A stretch of 53,103 nucleotides of DNA from Actinomycetales bacterium (lineage in GTDB: Bacteria > Actinomycetota > Actinomycetes > Actinomycetales > Actinomycetaceae), in NCBI GenBank assembly GCA_015655375.1, contig JAATFD010000039.1, forward strand, positions 1 through 53,103, in the 5' to 3' direction. A program made the position numbers and the translations under genes. Positions 34,529-43,831 of this stretch are shown here, piece by piece (the first letter of the stretch is position 1; each line of letters opens with the position of its first letter). The notes under the pieces are model-generated. The model ran no database searches. It was not told the origin of the DNA and saw only the letters and a list, made by a program, of their open reading frames with translations.

Positions 34529-36778
34529 CTACGACCTCTCCATCCACACGAGATCCGACCCCGCCCGTTGGCGCACCGCTGCGGCAAGGTCCGGGTGGGC
34601 GCGCAGCGTGGGGTCTGCCTCGACGAGGACGGTGGCTTCCTCCCGCGCCTCGCGGATGACGGCCTCGTCGCGCTGGACGGAGAGGAAGCGCAACCCGGAG
34701 GTCCGCCCGGATTGGTCGGCACCGAGGACGTCGCCCTCACGGCGCAACTTGAGATCCTCGTCGGCCAGGTCGAACCCATCGGTCGTCGAGACGAAGGCAT
34801 CCAGCCGCTTGATCGACCAATCCGAGAGCTCGTGTCGGTGAACCGCCATGCACACCGACGGACGCTGCGAACGCCCAACCCTCCCTCGCAGCTGATGGAG
34901 TTGGGACAACCCGAATTGCTGGGCGTCGAGGATCACCATCATCGAGGCGTCCGGAACGTCGACCCCGACCTCGACGACGGTGGTCGCCACGACCACGGGA
35001 GCACGACCGGCGGCGAAGTCGTCCATGACGCGCGACTTGTCGACGGCTGTCATTCGCCCGTGCAGTTCATGGATCCCGAGACCGGCCAGCGGCGACCGCG
35101 TGCGCAGGTACTCGGCGACGGACTGCACATTGGCCAGCGGAGGGCCCTGGGCAACGTGGGCCGCGGCTCCCGAACGCGCCCCGACATCGTCGACTCCGAG
35201 CAGGATGCCGGGCTCATCCTCCTCCGCGTCGGCGACCGAGTCGGCCTCGTCGATGCGCGGGCACACGACGTAGACGCGCCCGCCGGAATCGACCTCTTCG
35301 CGGGCACGAGCCCACAGGCGCTGCATCCACACGCCGTTCGCGGAGTCCACGAGGAAGGTCTCCACCGGCGTGCGCCCCGGCGGCAAACCGATCAGGCGCG
35401 TCTCGTCGAGATCGCCGAAGACCGTCATCGCGACCGTGCGGGGAATCGGCGTGGCCGTCATGACGAGCTGGTGGGGCACGCGGGACCCGGTGAGCTTCTC
35501 CCCATCCGTGGCCTCACCGGACGGCCTCCGCAGGCGGTCACGCTGGGCGACACCGAAGCGGTGTTGCTCGTCAACGACGACCAGCCCGAGGTCTCCGAAG
35601 GACACGGCATCCTGGAGCAGCGCGTGCGTACCGACGACGATCAACGGGTCCCCCGACCGCAGGGCGAGATCAACCTCCCGACGCACCGGCGCGTGACTGG
35701 ACCCGGTGAGCAGGCGCAACTGGACGTCGATCCCGCGGGCAGCCATCGGTGTGAGCAGGCCACGCAGGGACTCTGCATGTTGCTCCGCAAGAATCTCGGT
35801 GGGGGCGAGCAGGGCGGCCTGGTGGCCGGCACCGATCACCTGGCACATGGCTGCCAGCGCCACCACGGTCTTGCCTGAGCCGACATCGCCCTGGAGCAGT
35901 CGCTGCATCGGACGCGTTTGTTCGAGGTCGGAGCGGATCTCCGAAAGCGCCTGTTCCTGGGAATCGGTCAGCGCGAAGGGCAAGGTGTCGAGGAGTCCGG
36001 CGAGGACGGTGTTCCCCACGACCTCGCAGGCAGGAGCCCGCTCCCCCGATGCTCCGACGTGGGCGGCCACCAGGCCGGACTGGAGCACAAAGGCCTCCTG
36101 CCAAGCCAGTGCCGCACGCGCCACGCGGTGTTCCGTGTCGTCAGCGGGGTAGTGGAGCAGCCTCAGGGCACGTGCGTGGGTGGGCAATCCGTGACGGGAC
36201 CGGACCTCAGACGGCACAGGGTCCGGGACGTCAGCGTCGTCGAGGGCATCGAGCACCATCGTCACAGCTCGGGCGATCGTCCAGGAATTGAGCTTCGCGC
36301 TGGCCGGATAGATCGGGATCGGCCGCTTCTGGCGCTCTCGGATCTCGTCCTCGCTCTGTCCCTCGGTGGATTCGAACTGGGGGTGGGTGAGCTGCAGGGC
36401 CCCCCGGTAGCTGCCGACCTTCCCGGCGAACAAGACGCTGGCCCCGGGAACCAGCTGACGCAGGTGGGGAGCGAGTCGGTACTCGTTGGTCGCGAAGAAG
36501 ATCGCGGTCATGACGTCCGTCCCGTCGGTCAGACCGACTTCCAGGCGCACCCCCTTGCGGGATCGATTCGGGATGATGCGTTGGGAAATGACCTCGGCCA
36601 GGATCGTCACATCCTGCCCCTCCCGCAGGCTCGACATCCGGGTCAGCGCACCCCAGTGATCGTAGCGCCGGGGGGCGAGGTCCAGCAGCTCGCCGACCGT
36701 GGCGAAGCCATGTTCGGCAAGCTTGCGAGCGGTCGGCTTGGGCAGACGCAGATCGAGTGGGATCTCGAGGGCGTTCAT
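34529..36778 (-). CDS. recG: ATP-dependent DNA helicase RecG
   Basis: The 749-residue helicase remodels stalled replication forks and Holliday junctions. The N-terminal wedge/OB domain (about 50-150) is followed by helicase motifs: Walker A QGDVGSGKT (297-304), DEQHRFG (403-409), TATPIPRT and, in domain 2, GRVGRS. The ATG overlaps the stop of the upstream fakA-like gene as ATGA, fixing the start. It converges on azlD. Confidence 0.95.
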   Translation of the reverse strand: MNALEIPLDLRLPKPTARKLAEHGFATVGELLDLAPRRYDHWGALTRMSSLREGQDVTILAEVISQRIIPNRSRKGVRLEVGLTDGTDVMTAIFFATNEYRLAPHLRQLVPGASVLFAGKVGSYRGALQLTHPQFESTEGQSEDEIRERQKRPIPIYPASAKLNSWTIARAVTMVLDALDDADVPDPVPSEVRSRHGLPTHARALRLLHYPADDTEHRVARAALAWQEAFVLQSGLVAAHVGASGERAPACEVVGNTVLAGLLDTLPFALTDSQEQALSEIRSDLEQTRPMQRLLQGDVGSGKTVVALAAMCQVIGAGHQAALLAPTEILAEQHAESLRGLLTPMAARGIDVQLRLLTGSSHAPVRREVDLALRSGDPLIVVGTHALLQDAVSFGDLGLVVVDEQHRFGVAQRDRLRRPSGEATDGEKLTGSRVPHQLVMTATPIPRTVAMTVFGDLDETRLIGLPPGRTPVETFLVDSANGVWMQRLWARAREEVDSGGRVYVVCPRIDEADSVADAEEDEPGILLGVDDVGARSGAAAHVAQGPPLANVQSVAEYLRTRSPLAGLGIHELHGRMTAVDKSRVMDDFAAGRAPVVVATTVVEVGVDVPDASMMVILDAQQFGLSQLHQLRGRVGRSQRPSVCMAVHRHELSDWSIKRLDAFVSTTDGFDLADEDLKLRREGDVLGADQSGRTSGLRFLSVQRDEAVIREAREEATVLVEADPTLRAHPDLAAAVRQRAGSDLVWMERS

Positions 36779-38439
36779 CGCACGCCCTGGAGCAAGCTGG
36801 GGCCTGGCTGGGCGCCGTCGATCGCCTCAAGGTCGGGGGTCTGGGGCTCCCCGGATCCGGTCGACGCGAGGACCTGGCGCAGCATTGCCACGAGGAACGG
36901 CCCGTCCTGACCTGCGCCGACCAGGACGCGGAAGTGGCGGGGCTCGCGGGAGACGATCTCGTGGACGGCTGCACCGAAACCGGGATCCTCGCCGGGCACT
37001 GGAAGCACCACGGTCCTGGATCGTTCGATGGCCTGCGCAGCCGTGCCTTCCAGCATCGGAGCGATGATCCCCGCCACCGACGGACCCCCCGGACGCGGGA
37101 CGAAGAGCGTCGCACATGCCTGGGAGACCGAGAGGACACCGAGGTCGTCATCAGACGTCGCCACGAGAACGCGAAGCGTTCGCGCCATCCGCGCCGCCGC
37201 CGCGTCCGATTCTCTCGTCGATCCCAGATCCGAGGCGACCCGACGGGCCAGGTCCGCGGAGCCCTCGTCGCATGGGGCTACCAGGCACACACCCGTCGAG
37301 GACCGCCGGGCCTGGGTCGCGATCGCTGTCGTGTCGTCCCCGCCGGGATCGAGCAGGACGACGGCACCGGCTTGTGCAAGGTCCTCGACGAGGCCGGGCG
37401 CCCTCGTGCACGCCACGACGCAGGCCCGTTCGACGCGGGTCAGCGTCGAGCGCTCCAGCAACCGGGCTCCACGGTGTGTGACGACGTCGGACAGGGGATC
37501 CTCCCCGATCAACTCGTCGGGCCGCGCGTCGCAGACCTGGAAACGCCACACGAGGCCGGAACGAGGACGCACCGCCAGCGGCGCCGATGTGTCGACGTGA
37601 ACCCGCCACTCGCCCACCCCGAACAGATCGGAGAACCCCACACTCGAGTACCGCACACCGAGCGAAGAAAGATCCACGAAGACGCGGGTGGCCTCGGCCC
37701 GAGTGCCACGCAGGACGATGTCGACGCCGAAGGCCCGGTCGGGAGAGGGCGCCTGGGGCCGGGGCGAGGACGCCCCGGGTGAGCCGGCCAGATCTGCGAG
37801 CATCTGGGTCAAGGAGATCAGCACTGCGGTGTCCTCACGAACGGCCGCGTCCAGCGAAGTGAAGAGCACCGCGAGAACCGCGGCTCCCGCGTCGACGCGG
37901 CCGGTTCGCTCCGAAGTCGCATTGACGAGTCCGTACTGGGCCTGGGAGGAGAACAGGGAGACGATCCCGGCGACGTCAGGCAGTGTGTCGCCGAGGGTCT
38001 CCAACTCCGAGGTTCCCTCATCGATCATTGATTCCACGGCGACGCTCCACACCATGTGAGTGCCATCGACCGTCCACGGCTCGCGTCGCAGCATCGCACG
38101 AGTGGCGACCGGGGTGAGCTCACCGGCCTCACCCTCACCCATCCGTGCCAAGGCGTCCGCCCACGCGGCCAGCACCGACGACACGAGAACGCCCACGTGG
38201 CCGATGCCTTCACGGATTCCTGCCGCCACTGCGGCCTCGAGCATTCCGGCCAGCGATGTGTTCCCATCCAGTGCCAAGGTCGCCCGAGCCATCGCCTCGA
38301 AGGTGAGCAGAGCGTTCGTTCCCGTGTCACAGTCCTGTCCGTCCCATCCGTCGAGGTCGTCGACGAACGCCCGCAGGCGCCGGGATTCCCCCGCTGCGAT
38401 CGATAGGGCCTCGGCCATCGTCCGAGTGTTCACTGGCAC
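36775..38439 (-). CDS. DAK2/FakA-like fatty acid kinase family protein
   Basis: The 554-residue protein resembles FakA, which phosphorylates fatty acids bound to FakB for phospholipid synthesis. The DhaL-type Mg site is seen as [12 protein letters not shown] near the N-terminus. The nucleotide-binding GARGNSG motif expected about 50 residues later appears only as [10 protein letters not shown], so catalysis is uncertain. The C-terminal half is less conserved. The GTG at 38439 has AAGGA upstream and follows the family N-terminus. It overlaps recG by ATGA, the usual neighbour. It could be a diverged or inactive FakA. Confidence 0.75.
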   Translation of the reverse strand: MPVNTRTMAEALSIAAGESRRLRAFVDDLDGWDGQDCDTGTNALLTFEAMARATLALDGNTSLAGMLEAAVAAGIREGIGHVGVLVSSVLAAWADALARMGEGEAGELTPVATRAMLRREPWTVDGTHMVWSVAVESMIDEGTSELETLGDTLPDVAGIVSLFSSQAQYGLVNATSERTGRVDAGAAVLAVLFTSLDAAVREDTAVLISLTQMLADLAGSPGASSPRPQAPSPDRAFGVDIVLRGTRAEATRVFVDLSSLGVRYSSVGFSDLFGVGEWRVHVDTSAPLAVRPRSGLVWRFQVCDARPDELIGEDPLSDVVTHRGARLLERSTLTRVERACVVACTRAPGLVEDLAQAGAVVLLDPGGDDTTAIATQARRSSTGVCLVAPCDEGSADLARRVASDLGSTRESDAAAARMARTLRVLVATSDDDLGVLSVSQACATLFVPRPGGPSVAGIIAPMLEGTAAQAIERSRTVVLPVPGEDPGFGAAVHEIVSREPRHFRVLVGAGQDGPFLVAMLRQVLASTGSGEPQTPDLEAIDGAQPGPSLLQGVR

Positions 38440-38668
38440 TGAGGGTCCTTCCGACGAAGATCCGGGTCGTGGCGAGCGCACCGGTCATGGGGGCAATTGT
38501 CCGGATCGGGACGCCTGTGTGCCACCTGACACGCTGGAACCGGCGTGCGGACTTGGATTGCGGGGTGTTGATCGGATACTCTGCTGTGGTTGCGCGCGGT
38601 GGGTGACCATCGCTGCATGGACCGACCCCTTCCGTGGGGACACAGGATCTGGAACCGAGGAGAACATC

Positions 38669-38860
38669 GTGGCTTCCGTATGCGACGTCTGCGGCAAGGG
38701 CCCGGGCTTCGGCAAGAGCGTTTCGCACTCGCACATTCGTACGAACCGCCGCTGGAACCCGAACATCCAGCGCGTCCGCGCTCTGGTCAACGGGACGCCC
38801 AAGCGTCTAAACGTGTGCACCAAGTGCCTCAAGTCTGACAAGGTCGTCCGCGCCATCTGA
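38669..38860 (+). CDS. rpmB: 50S ribosomal protein L28
   Basis: The 63-residue protein begins [20 protein letters not shown] and ends NVCTKCLKS, so it keeps both CxxC zinc pairs. The GTG at 38669 has AGGAG 6 bases upstream. It is divergent from the fakA-like gene, its frequent neighbour, and is followed by a strong terminator. Confidence 0.96.
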   Translation: MASVCDVCGKGPGFGKSVSHSHIRTNRRWNPNIQRVRALVNGTPKRLNVCTKCLKSDKVVRAI

Positions 38861-39216
38861 CGGACGGTCTCACTCGACCATTGAATCGGGGGTCGCCGGG
38901 AAACCGGTGGCCCCCGATTCGTGTCCGCGTAGTTGAGGATCCCGAGCGGAATGAGGGGCAGACGATCATCGCCGCCATTCAATTCACCCCGAAAGGCCGT
39001 CACGGAGTTCGAGTATCAGACCATGATCAGCATGGGCGGGTGGGCGTGCCGGAGGGCCGGACCACTACGTCGGGTGGATGGAGAACTCGGCAGGTTTCAA
39101 GGCCGAGGTCGTCGCCGACGAGGCGTGACACCGGCGAGATCTTCATGACCAGATCGGTCCGCAGATCAACGTGATCGTGCCTGGTATCAACGCCCGCGCA
39201 CATTCAGACTGGAGCC
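38861..39216. other. Intergenic region after rpmB with a possible gene remnant
   Basis: These 356 bases contain the rpmB terminator and then sequence whose separate frames look protein-like in pieces, for example EDPERNEGQTIIAAIQFTP in one, DHYVGWMENSAGFKAEVVAD in another and DQIGPQINVIVPGINA in a third. The pieces are broken by frame changes and a stop, so this may be a decayed gene. I cannot name the family. Confidence 0.3.
38883..38920 (+). terminator. Terminator after rpmB
   Basis: A 17-bp stem including two G-U pairs (38883-38899 with 38904-38920) closes a GAAA tetraloop, 22 bases after the rpmB stop. No T-run follows. Confidence 0.75.
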
Positions 39217-39768
39217 ATGACCACAGCGCTCCTCGTCATCGACGTCCAAGAATCGTTCCGCCAGTCCCCCGACTGGACCGAGGTTTCCAACCCGAAAATC
39301 ATCTCCGACGTTGCGCGCCTCATCAAGCGCGCGCGAGCGGACGGCCATGAGGTCATCTGGATTCTTCATGCCTCCCCGGGCTCTGGATCTGTCTTCGATC
39401 CGACGTCCGGATATGTCCGCCCCATCGAGCCGCTCCGTCCCCTCGGCGATGAATCCGTCTTCACCAAGACCTCACGCAATGCCTTCACCACGACCGCACT
39501 CGGACAGCATCTGACTCGTGGTGGCATCACCGACCTCGTCATCGCGGGAATCCAGACCGAACAGTGTTGCGAGACGACGGCGCGCCTGGGCGCCGACCTC
39601 GGCCACACAGTCACGTTCGTCACCGAGGCCACGGCCACATTCCCGATCACCCGGCCCGACACGGGCCAGCGACTGGAGGTCGACGACATCATCACCCGCA
39701 CGGAGTTCGCACTTGCCGGCAGGTTCGCGCGCATCGCCTCGATCGAGGAGGCGTTCGCGGCCGCATGA
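39217..39768 (+). CDS. Isochorismatase-family cysteine hydrolase
   Basis: The 183-residue enzyme has the cysteine hydrolase triad: Asp9 in LLVIDVQESF, Lys84 in FTKTSRNAF, and Cys117 in GIQTEQCCETTA. Family members hydrolyse amides such as nicotinamide or isochorismate; the substrate is not evident. It overlaps the following GlxA-type regulator by ATGA, a pairing frequently seen, in which the regulator probably controls the hydrolase. Confidence 0.88.
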   Translation: MTTALLVIDVQESFRQSPDWTEVSNPKIISDVARLIKRARADGHEVIWILHASPGSGSVFDPTSGYVRPIEPLRPLGDESVFTKTSRNAFTTTALGQHLTRGGITDLVIAGIQTEQCCETTARLGADLGHTVTFVTEATATFPITRPDTGQRLEVDDIITRTEFALAGRFARIASIEEAFAAA

Positions 39769-40823
39769 CGACCGTCGTCTTCCTGCTTCATCCCCGGGTG
39801 CACCTGCTCGACCTAGCCGGTCCCGCACAGGTCTTCGGATCGGTGGCCGATGCCACGGGCGCCTCCTGGCCGATGGTCTACGTCGCCGACAGCTCACCGG
39901 TGCTCTCGCACCAGGGCATTGCTCTGGACGCGCGAACCACCTGGCCCGAGCTGTCACCGGACGACCTTGTCGTCATCCCTGGATGGCGAATGGATCCGAG
40001 GGACCATCAGCCGTCGTTTCACAGGAAGACCCTGGACATCCTGCGCGCGCATTACACGGCCGGCGGATCCCTGATGAGCGTGTGCGCCGGGGCCTTCGCC
40101 CTGGCCGAAGCCGAGATCCTCGACGATCGTCGGGCCACGACTCATCACGATCTGCAAGATGCTCTGTCCCGTCGTTTCCCGCAGGTCCGTGTCGTCCCAG
40201 ACGTCCTCTTCGTTAACGACGACCGGGTCCACACCTCTGCCGGGATCGCCTCGGGGATCGATCTGGCGCTGCACCTCGTGGCGGCTCAACTGGGTCCGAT
40301 GGCGGCCTCCTCCATCGCGCGAACCATGGTGGTCTATCTACGGCGCAACGGCTCTCAGCCCCAAGAAGGCATCTTCCTGCGTTCCCGCAATCACGTGGAT
40401 GACCGTGTCCACCGAGTCCAGGACATCATCGATCAAGACTTTGCACGTGCTCTTCCTCTCGCCCAACTCGCAGAAGCCGTTTCCGTGAGTGAGCGCTCAT
40501 TGACGCGCGCCTTTGTCCGCGCCACGGACACGACGCCGCTGCGCTATCAGCAAGCAATCCGCGTGGAGCACGCTGAGCACCTCATCGCGTCCGGCACGAC
40601 CGTCGAGGCCGCCGCGCGAGCGGTCGGATTCACCGACGCGCGGATGCTGCGACGATTGCGCTCGCATCGGCGCATCGAGGACTCAGACTCTCGTTCACGC
40701 GTGCCTGAAGTGGTCCCAGCCTCCGGAGATCTCAACTCCATCCAGGCGCACACGCGGACGGCCCTCGGGCTCGACCGCACCCACCACGCCGATGGGCCGA
40801 AACGAGGGAGGAAGCGTGGCTGA
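39765..40823 (+). CDS. GlxA-family AraC-type transcriptional regulator
   Basis: The 352-residue protein has an N-terminal DJ-1/PfpI-like domain (about 1-190; HLLDLAGPAQVF, SVCAGAFALAEAEIL). A C-terminal AraC helix-turn-helix pair follows (about 225-310; LAEAVSVSERSLTRAF, AARAVGFTDARMLRRLR). Its last 43 codons run convergently into the 3' end of thiL, so the C-terminal tail may be non-conserved. The start is set by ATGA overlap with the hydrolase. It likely regulates the upstream hydrolase. Confidence 0.87.
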   Translation: MTTVVFLLHPRVHLLDLAGPAQVFGSVADATGASWPMVYVADSSPVLSHQGIALDARTTWPELSPDDLVVIPGWRMDPRDHQPSFHRKTLDILRAHYTAGGSLMSVCAGAFALAEAEILDDRRATTHHDLQDALSRRFPQVRVVPDVLFVNDDRVHTSAGIASGIDLALHLVAAQLGPMAASSIARTMVVYLRRNGSQPQEGIFLRSRNHVDDRVHRVQDIIDQDFARALPLAQLAEAVSVSERSLTRAFVRATDTTPLRYQQAIRVEHAEHLIASGTTVEAAARAVGFTDARMLRRLRSHRRIEDSDSRSRVPEVVPASGDLNSIQAHTRTALGLDRTHHADGPKRGRKRG

Positions 40824-41681
40824 AGACGGGAAGGCCGCCAGCATCGGGTGGTCCTCCCCTCCGAAGAGCACCCAGTCCAGAGCCGGATGACCGCACAGCT
40901 GGGCCGGTGTGTCCAGGGCGCGGACATCTGACGCCAGTAGTTCCGAGTCGAGTTCGAGGACAACCCCGGATGCCGACGCGATCCTTCCAGCATCCATGAT
41001 CAGACCGTCGGAGACGTCGAGCATCGCGGACGCACCGCGCTTCGCCGCTTCGGGTCCCGCCTCGAGCGGCGGTTCCGCGGCTCGGAAGATTCGCACCGGC
41101 TCCCTCAGGTCTCCGAGGAGGACGTCATCGTGAATCGAGGGATCGACCATGCCTCGAGAAAGCAGTTCTAACCCCGCGCCCGATCGGCCCAGCGTCCCTG
41201 CTACCGCCAGGACGTCCCCGGCATGCGCACCCGAGCGCAAAACCGGCGCAACCGTCGACCATCCGAGCGCTGTCACGGAGATCATGAACCGATCCCCCGC
41301 CGAAAGATCGCCTCCCACCACGCCCGCGCCCGCTCTACACGCCCGGTCCCCGAATCCCGCGACGAGGGCGACAAGCCAGTCAACATCCGTGTCCTCGGGC
41401 AGGACCAGAGACACGACCATCGAGGACGTTCGAGCGCCCATCGCGGCGATGTCGGCAAGGTTCTCGGCTGCCGAGCGGGCGCCGATCTCGTCGGGAGCCG
41501 ACCAATCCAAACGGAAATCACGACCCGCGACCATCACGTCGGTGGTGACCAGAACAGATCCCTCCGGCACCGCCACGACCGCGCAATCGTCGCCGGGCCC
41601 GAGCAGCGTGCGCTCACCCGTCGGCAGGACCGCCGCAAAGCGGGAGATCAACTGGCCCTCATCGAGTTCGTCCACGCGCAT
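40695..41681 (-). CDS. thiL: Thiamine-monophosphate kinase
   Basis: The 328-residue enzyme makes thiamine diphosphate from the monophosphate. Recognisable blocks are GPGDDCAVV near residue 28, VTTDVMVAGRDFR, SAAENLADIAAMGA, GGDLSAGDRF and ISDG-like LDVSDGLIMDAGRIA. The late motif reads FGGEDHPMLAAFP where most relatives have GGEDYELL, a small deviation. The gene overlaps the 3' end of the GlxA-type gene by 129 bases. Confidence 0.92.
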   Translation of the reverse strand: MRVDELDEGQLISRFAAVLPTGERTLLGPGDDCAVVAVPEGSVLVTTDVMVAGRDFRLDWSAPDEIGARSAAENLADIAAMGARTSSMVVSLVLPEDTDVDWLVALVAGFGDRACRAGAGVVGGDLSAGDRFMISVTALGWSTVAPVLRSGAHAGDVLAVAGTLGRSGAGLELLSRGMVDPSIHDDVLLGDLREPVRIFRAAEPPLEAGPEAAKRGASAMLDVSDGLIMDAGRIASASGVVLELDSELLASDVRALDTPAQLCGHPALDWVLFGGEDHPMLAAFPSSATLPPSFRPIGVVGAVEPEGRPRVRLDGVEISGGWDHFRHA

Positions 41682-41830
41682 GAGACCAGACTATCGGGGC
41701 AATCAGCGTTTACACATGCCCAGTGTCCGGGCAACCCGGATGCGCGCTGGACGGCCACGCCATGCTCTGGACCGAACACGGCATGACCTGCGTTCGTGTT
41801 CATTCAACACCCGATCCGGGAGCTGCCGCA

Positions 41831-42784
41831 ATGTCAAGCACTGTGCTGGTGGATCCTCTTCCACCTGCGAAGAAGGTCGATGGAGGACCGGCCGGTCTGG
41901 CCGCTGTCCGAGGCAGATTCAGCCGACTCAACCGCGCCGTCGTCATCGGCAGCGCCATTGTCCTGTTCTTCATCCTCCTGGCGATCTTCGCCACTCCGTT
42001 GGAGCACCTCACCGAAAACAACCCCTATTCCGAGCACCCGGAGGCCCTAGGAGCCAGCTCGATTCCTCAGGGCTGGGGAGGCGGGATCAGCGCCGAGCAC
42101 TGGTTCGGGGTCACTCCACTGCGGGGCGTGGATCTGTTCTCGATCGTCGCCCACGGCGCCCGGATCTCCCTTGGCATCGGCTTGGCTTCCTCCGTTGTCT
42201 CGCTGTTCATTGGCATCTCACTTGGTCTGATCGCCGGCTATTTCGGAGGACTCACCGATGTTCTCCTGTCCAGGGCGATGGACGTGATCTTCGGCTTTCC
42301 TTTCTTGATCTTCGCCATCGCCTTGTCCGCGGTCGTCCCGGCGTCGTTCCCGCGGCCACTCCTGTTGACTCTGGTCCTCGGGTTCTTCGGCTGGCCCTCG
42401 ATCGCGCGTCTGGTGCGTGGCGAGACGATGTCCTTGTCGACGCGGACTTTCGTCAACGCGTCGCGCACGATGGGAGCTCCATCCGCTCACATCATCGTCA
42501 GTCAGATCTTGCCCAACGTCCTTCCACTGCTCATCGTCTATGCGACCCTGACGATTCCGGGACGGATCGCTGCGGAAGCCTCCTTGTCCTTCCTCGGTGT
42601 CGGAATGAACCCACCGACTCCCTCATGGGGGCGTTCGATTTCGGACGCCATCCAATGGATTCAAATCGACCCGATGTACTTGGTCTTCCCCGGTGGAGCG
42701 CTCTTCCTGTTGACGTTGGGATTCAACCTGCTCGGCGATGGTCTCGGCGACGCTCTAGATCCCCGGCTGCGGGAGGTGCGATGA
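41831..42784 (+). CDS. Peptide/nickel-type ABC transporter permease (DppC-like)
   Basis: The 317-residue permease has the DppC/OppC pattern: an N-terminal helix, an external loop containing GTDxxGRD-like HWFGVTPLRGVDLFS, and the EAA loop with NASRTMGAPSAHIIVSQILPN. About six membrane segments are seen. The ATG at 41831 has GGGAG upstream; the frame upstream to 41723 has no site. Its stop overlaps the next permease by ATGA. It is divergent from thiL. Confidence 0.9.
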   Translation: MSSTVLVDPLPPAKKVDGGPAGLAAVRGRFSRLNRAVVIGSAIVLFFILLAIFATPLEHLTENNPYSEHPEALGASSIPQGWGGGISAEHWFGVTPLRGVDLFSIVAHGARISLGIGLASSVVSLFIGISLGLIAGYFGGLTDVLLSRAMDVIFGFPFLIFAIALSAVVPASFPRPLLLTLVLGFFGWPSIARLVRGETMSLSTRTFVNASRTMGAPSAHIIVSQILPNVLPLLIVYATLTIPGRIAAEASLSFLGVGMNPPTPSWGRSISDAIQWIQIDPMYLVFPGGALFLLTLGFNLLGDGLGDALDPRLREVR

Positions 42785-43776
42785 AATTCCTTCGTTTCGT
42801 CGCAGAGCGTGTCATCTCCGCACTGGTGGTCATTGCTCTGATCGCCGTCGTTCTTTATGCCGTGTTCTTCATGCTTCCCACCGATCCCGCACAGCTCTCG
42901 TGCGGCAAGCCGTGCTCTCCTGAGCGCCTGAGTGAGGTCCGCACTTTCATGGGCCTCGATCGACCGTGGTACCTCCAGATGTGGGACTACGTCACCGGGA
43001 TCGTTGCGGGGCGGACCTTCGGGGACGGGTCCGGTGCCATCGTCTGCTCCGCCCCCTGCTTCGGATATTCCTTCCGACTGCGCGAGTCCGTGGTCGACCT
43101 TGTCGCCAGCAGGTTCCCGGTCACTGCCTCCATCGCGGTAGGCGCCGCTGTCCTCTGGCTGATCATCGGAGTCGGGCTCGGAGTCGTCTCCGCGATCAAG
43201 CGGGGCTCGTGGCTGGATCGCGCGATACTCGGGCTGTCCGTGGTCGGAGTCTCCGCTCCGGCCTACCTCGTCGGGCTACTGGCCGTTGCACTCTTCGCCC
43301 TGAAATTCCCCTTGTTCCCCCCGGGCGGATATGTCGCCTTCCGGGACAATCCGGTGGAATGGGCATCCCATCTGATTCTTCCCTGGGTCGTGCTGGCGGT
43401 CCTCCACGCCGCTGCCTACACACGCATCACCCGCACCCAAATGGTCACGGCCCTGGGAGAGGACTACATCCGCACCGCTCGATCGAAGGGTTTGTCCGAG
43501 CGTCGAGTCGTTGACCACCACGCCTTGCGCAACGTCCTGCTACCGATCACCACGATCTTCGGCCTGGACCTGGGAGGGCTACTCGGCGGAGCAGTGCTCA
43601 CCGAGAAGGTCTTCTCCATGCAGGGACTCGGGTCTCTTCTGCTCGACGCCGTCGGCAACCTCGATCTGCAGGTCCTGGTGGGAGTCACCTTGCTCTCCGC
43701 GATCCTCATCATCTTGGCCAACCTTGTCGTCGACATCCTCTACGGCGTACTCGACCCCCGGGTCTCGGCGTCCTGA
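42781..43776 (+). CDS. Peptide/nickel-type ABC transporter permease (DppB-like)
   Basis: The 331-residue permease has a first helix near the N-terminus and a long extracytoplasmic loop with Cys residues (LSCGKPCSPERL, VCSAPCFGYSF). The EAA motif is DYIRTARSKGLSERRVVDHHALRN. The four loop cysteines could pair. The start is set by ATGA overlap. The DppC-like gene precedes the DppB-like gene, opposite to the usual order. Confidence 0.9.
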   Translation: MKFLRFVAERVISALVVIALIAVVLYAVFFMLPTDPAQLSCGKPCSPERLSEVRTFMGLDRPWYLQMWDYVTGIVAGRTFGDGSGAIVCSAPCFGYSFRLRESVVDLVASRFPVTASIAVGAAVLWLIIGVGLGVVSAIKRGSWLDRAILGLSVVGVSAPAYLVGLLAVALFALKFPLFPPGGYVAFRDNPVEWASHLILPWVVLAVLHAAAYTRITRTQMVTALGEDYIRTARSKGLSERRVVDHHALRNVLLPITTIFGLDLGGLLGGAVLTEKVFSMQGLGSLLLDAVGNLDLQVLVGVTLLSAILIILANLVVDILYGVLDPRVSAS

Positions 43777-43831
43777 GCTCTCTGTCCCCCTCCCACAACA
43801 CCACAGCATCTGACTCGAAAGGACCCACATC

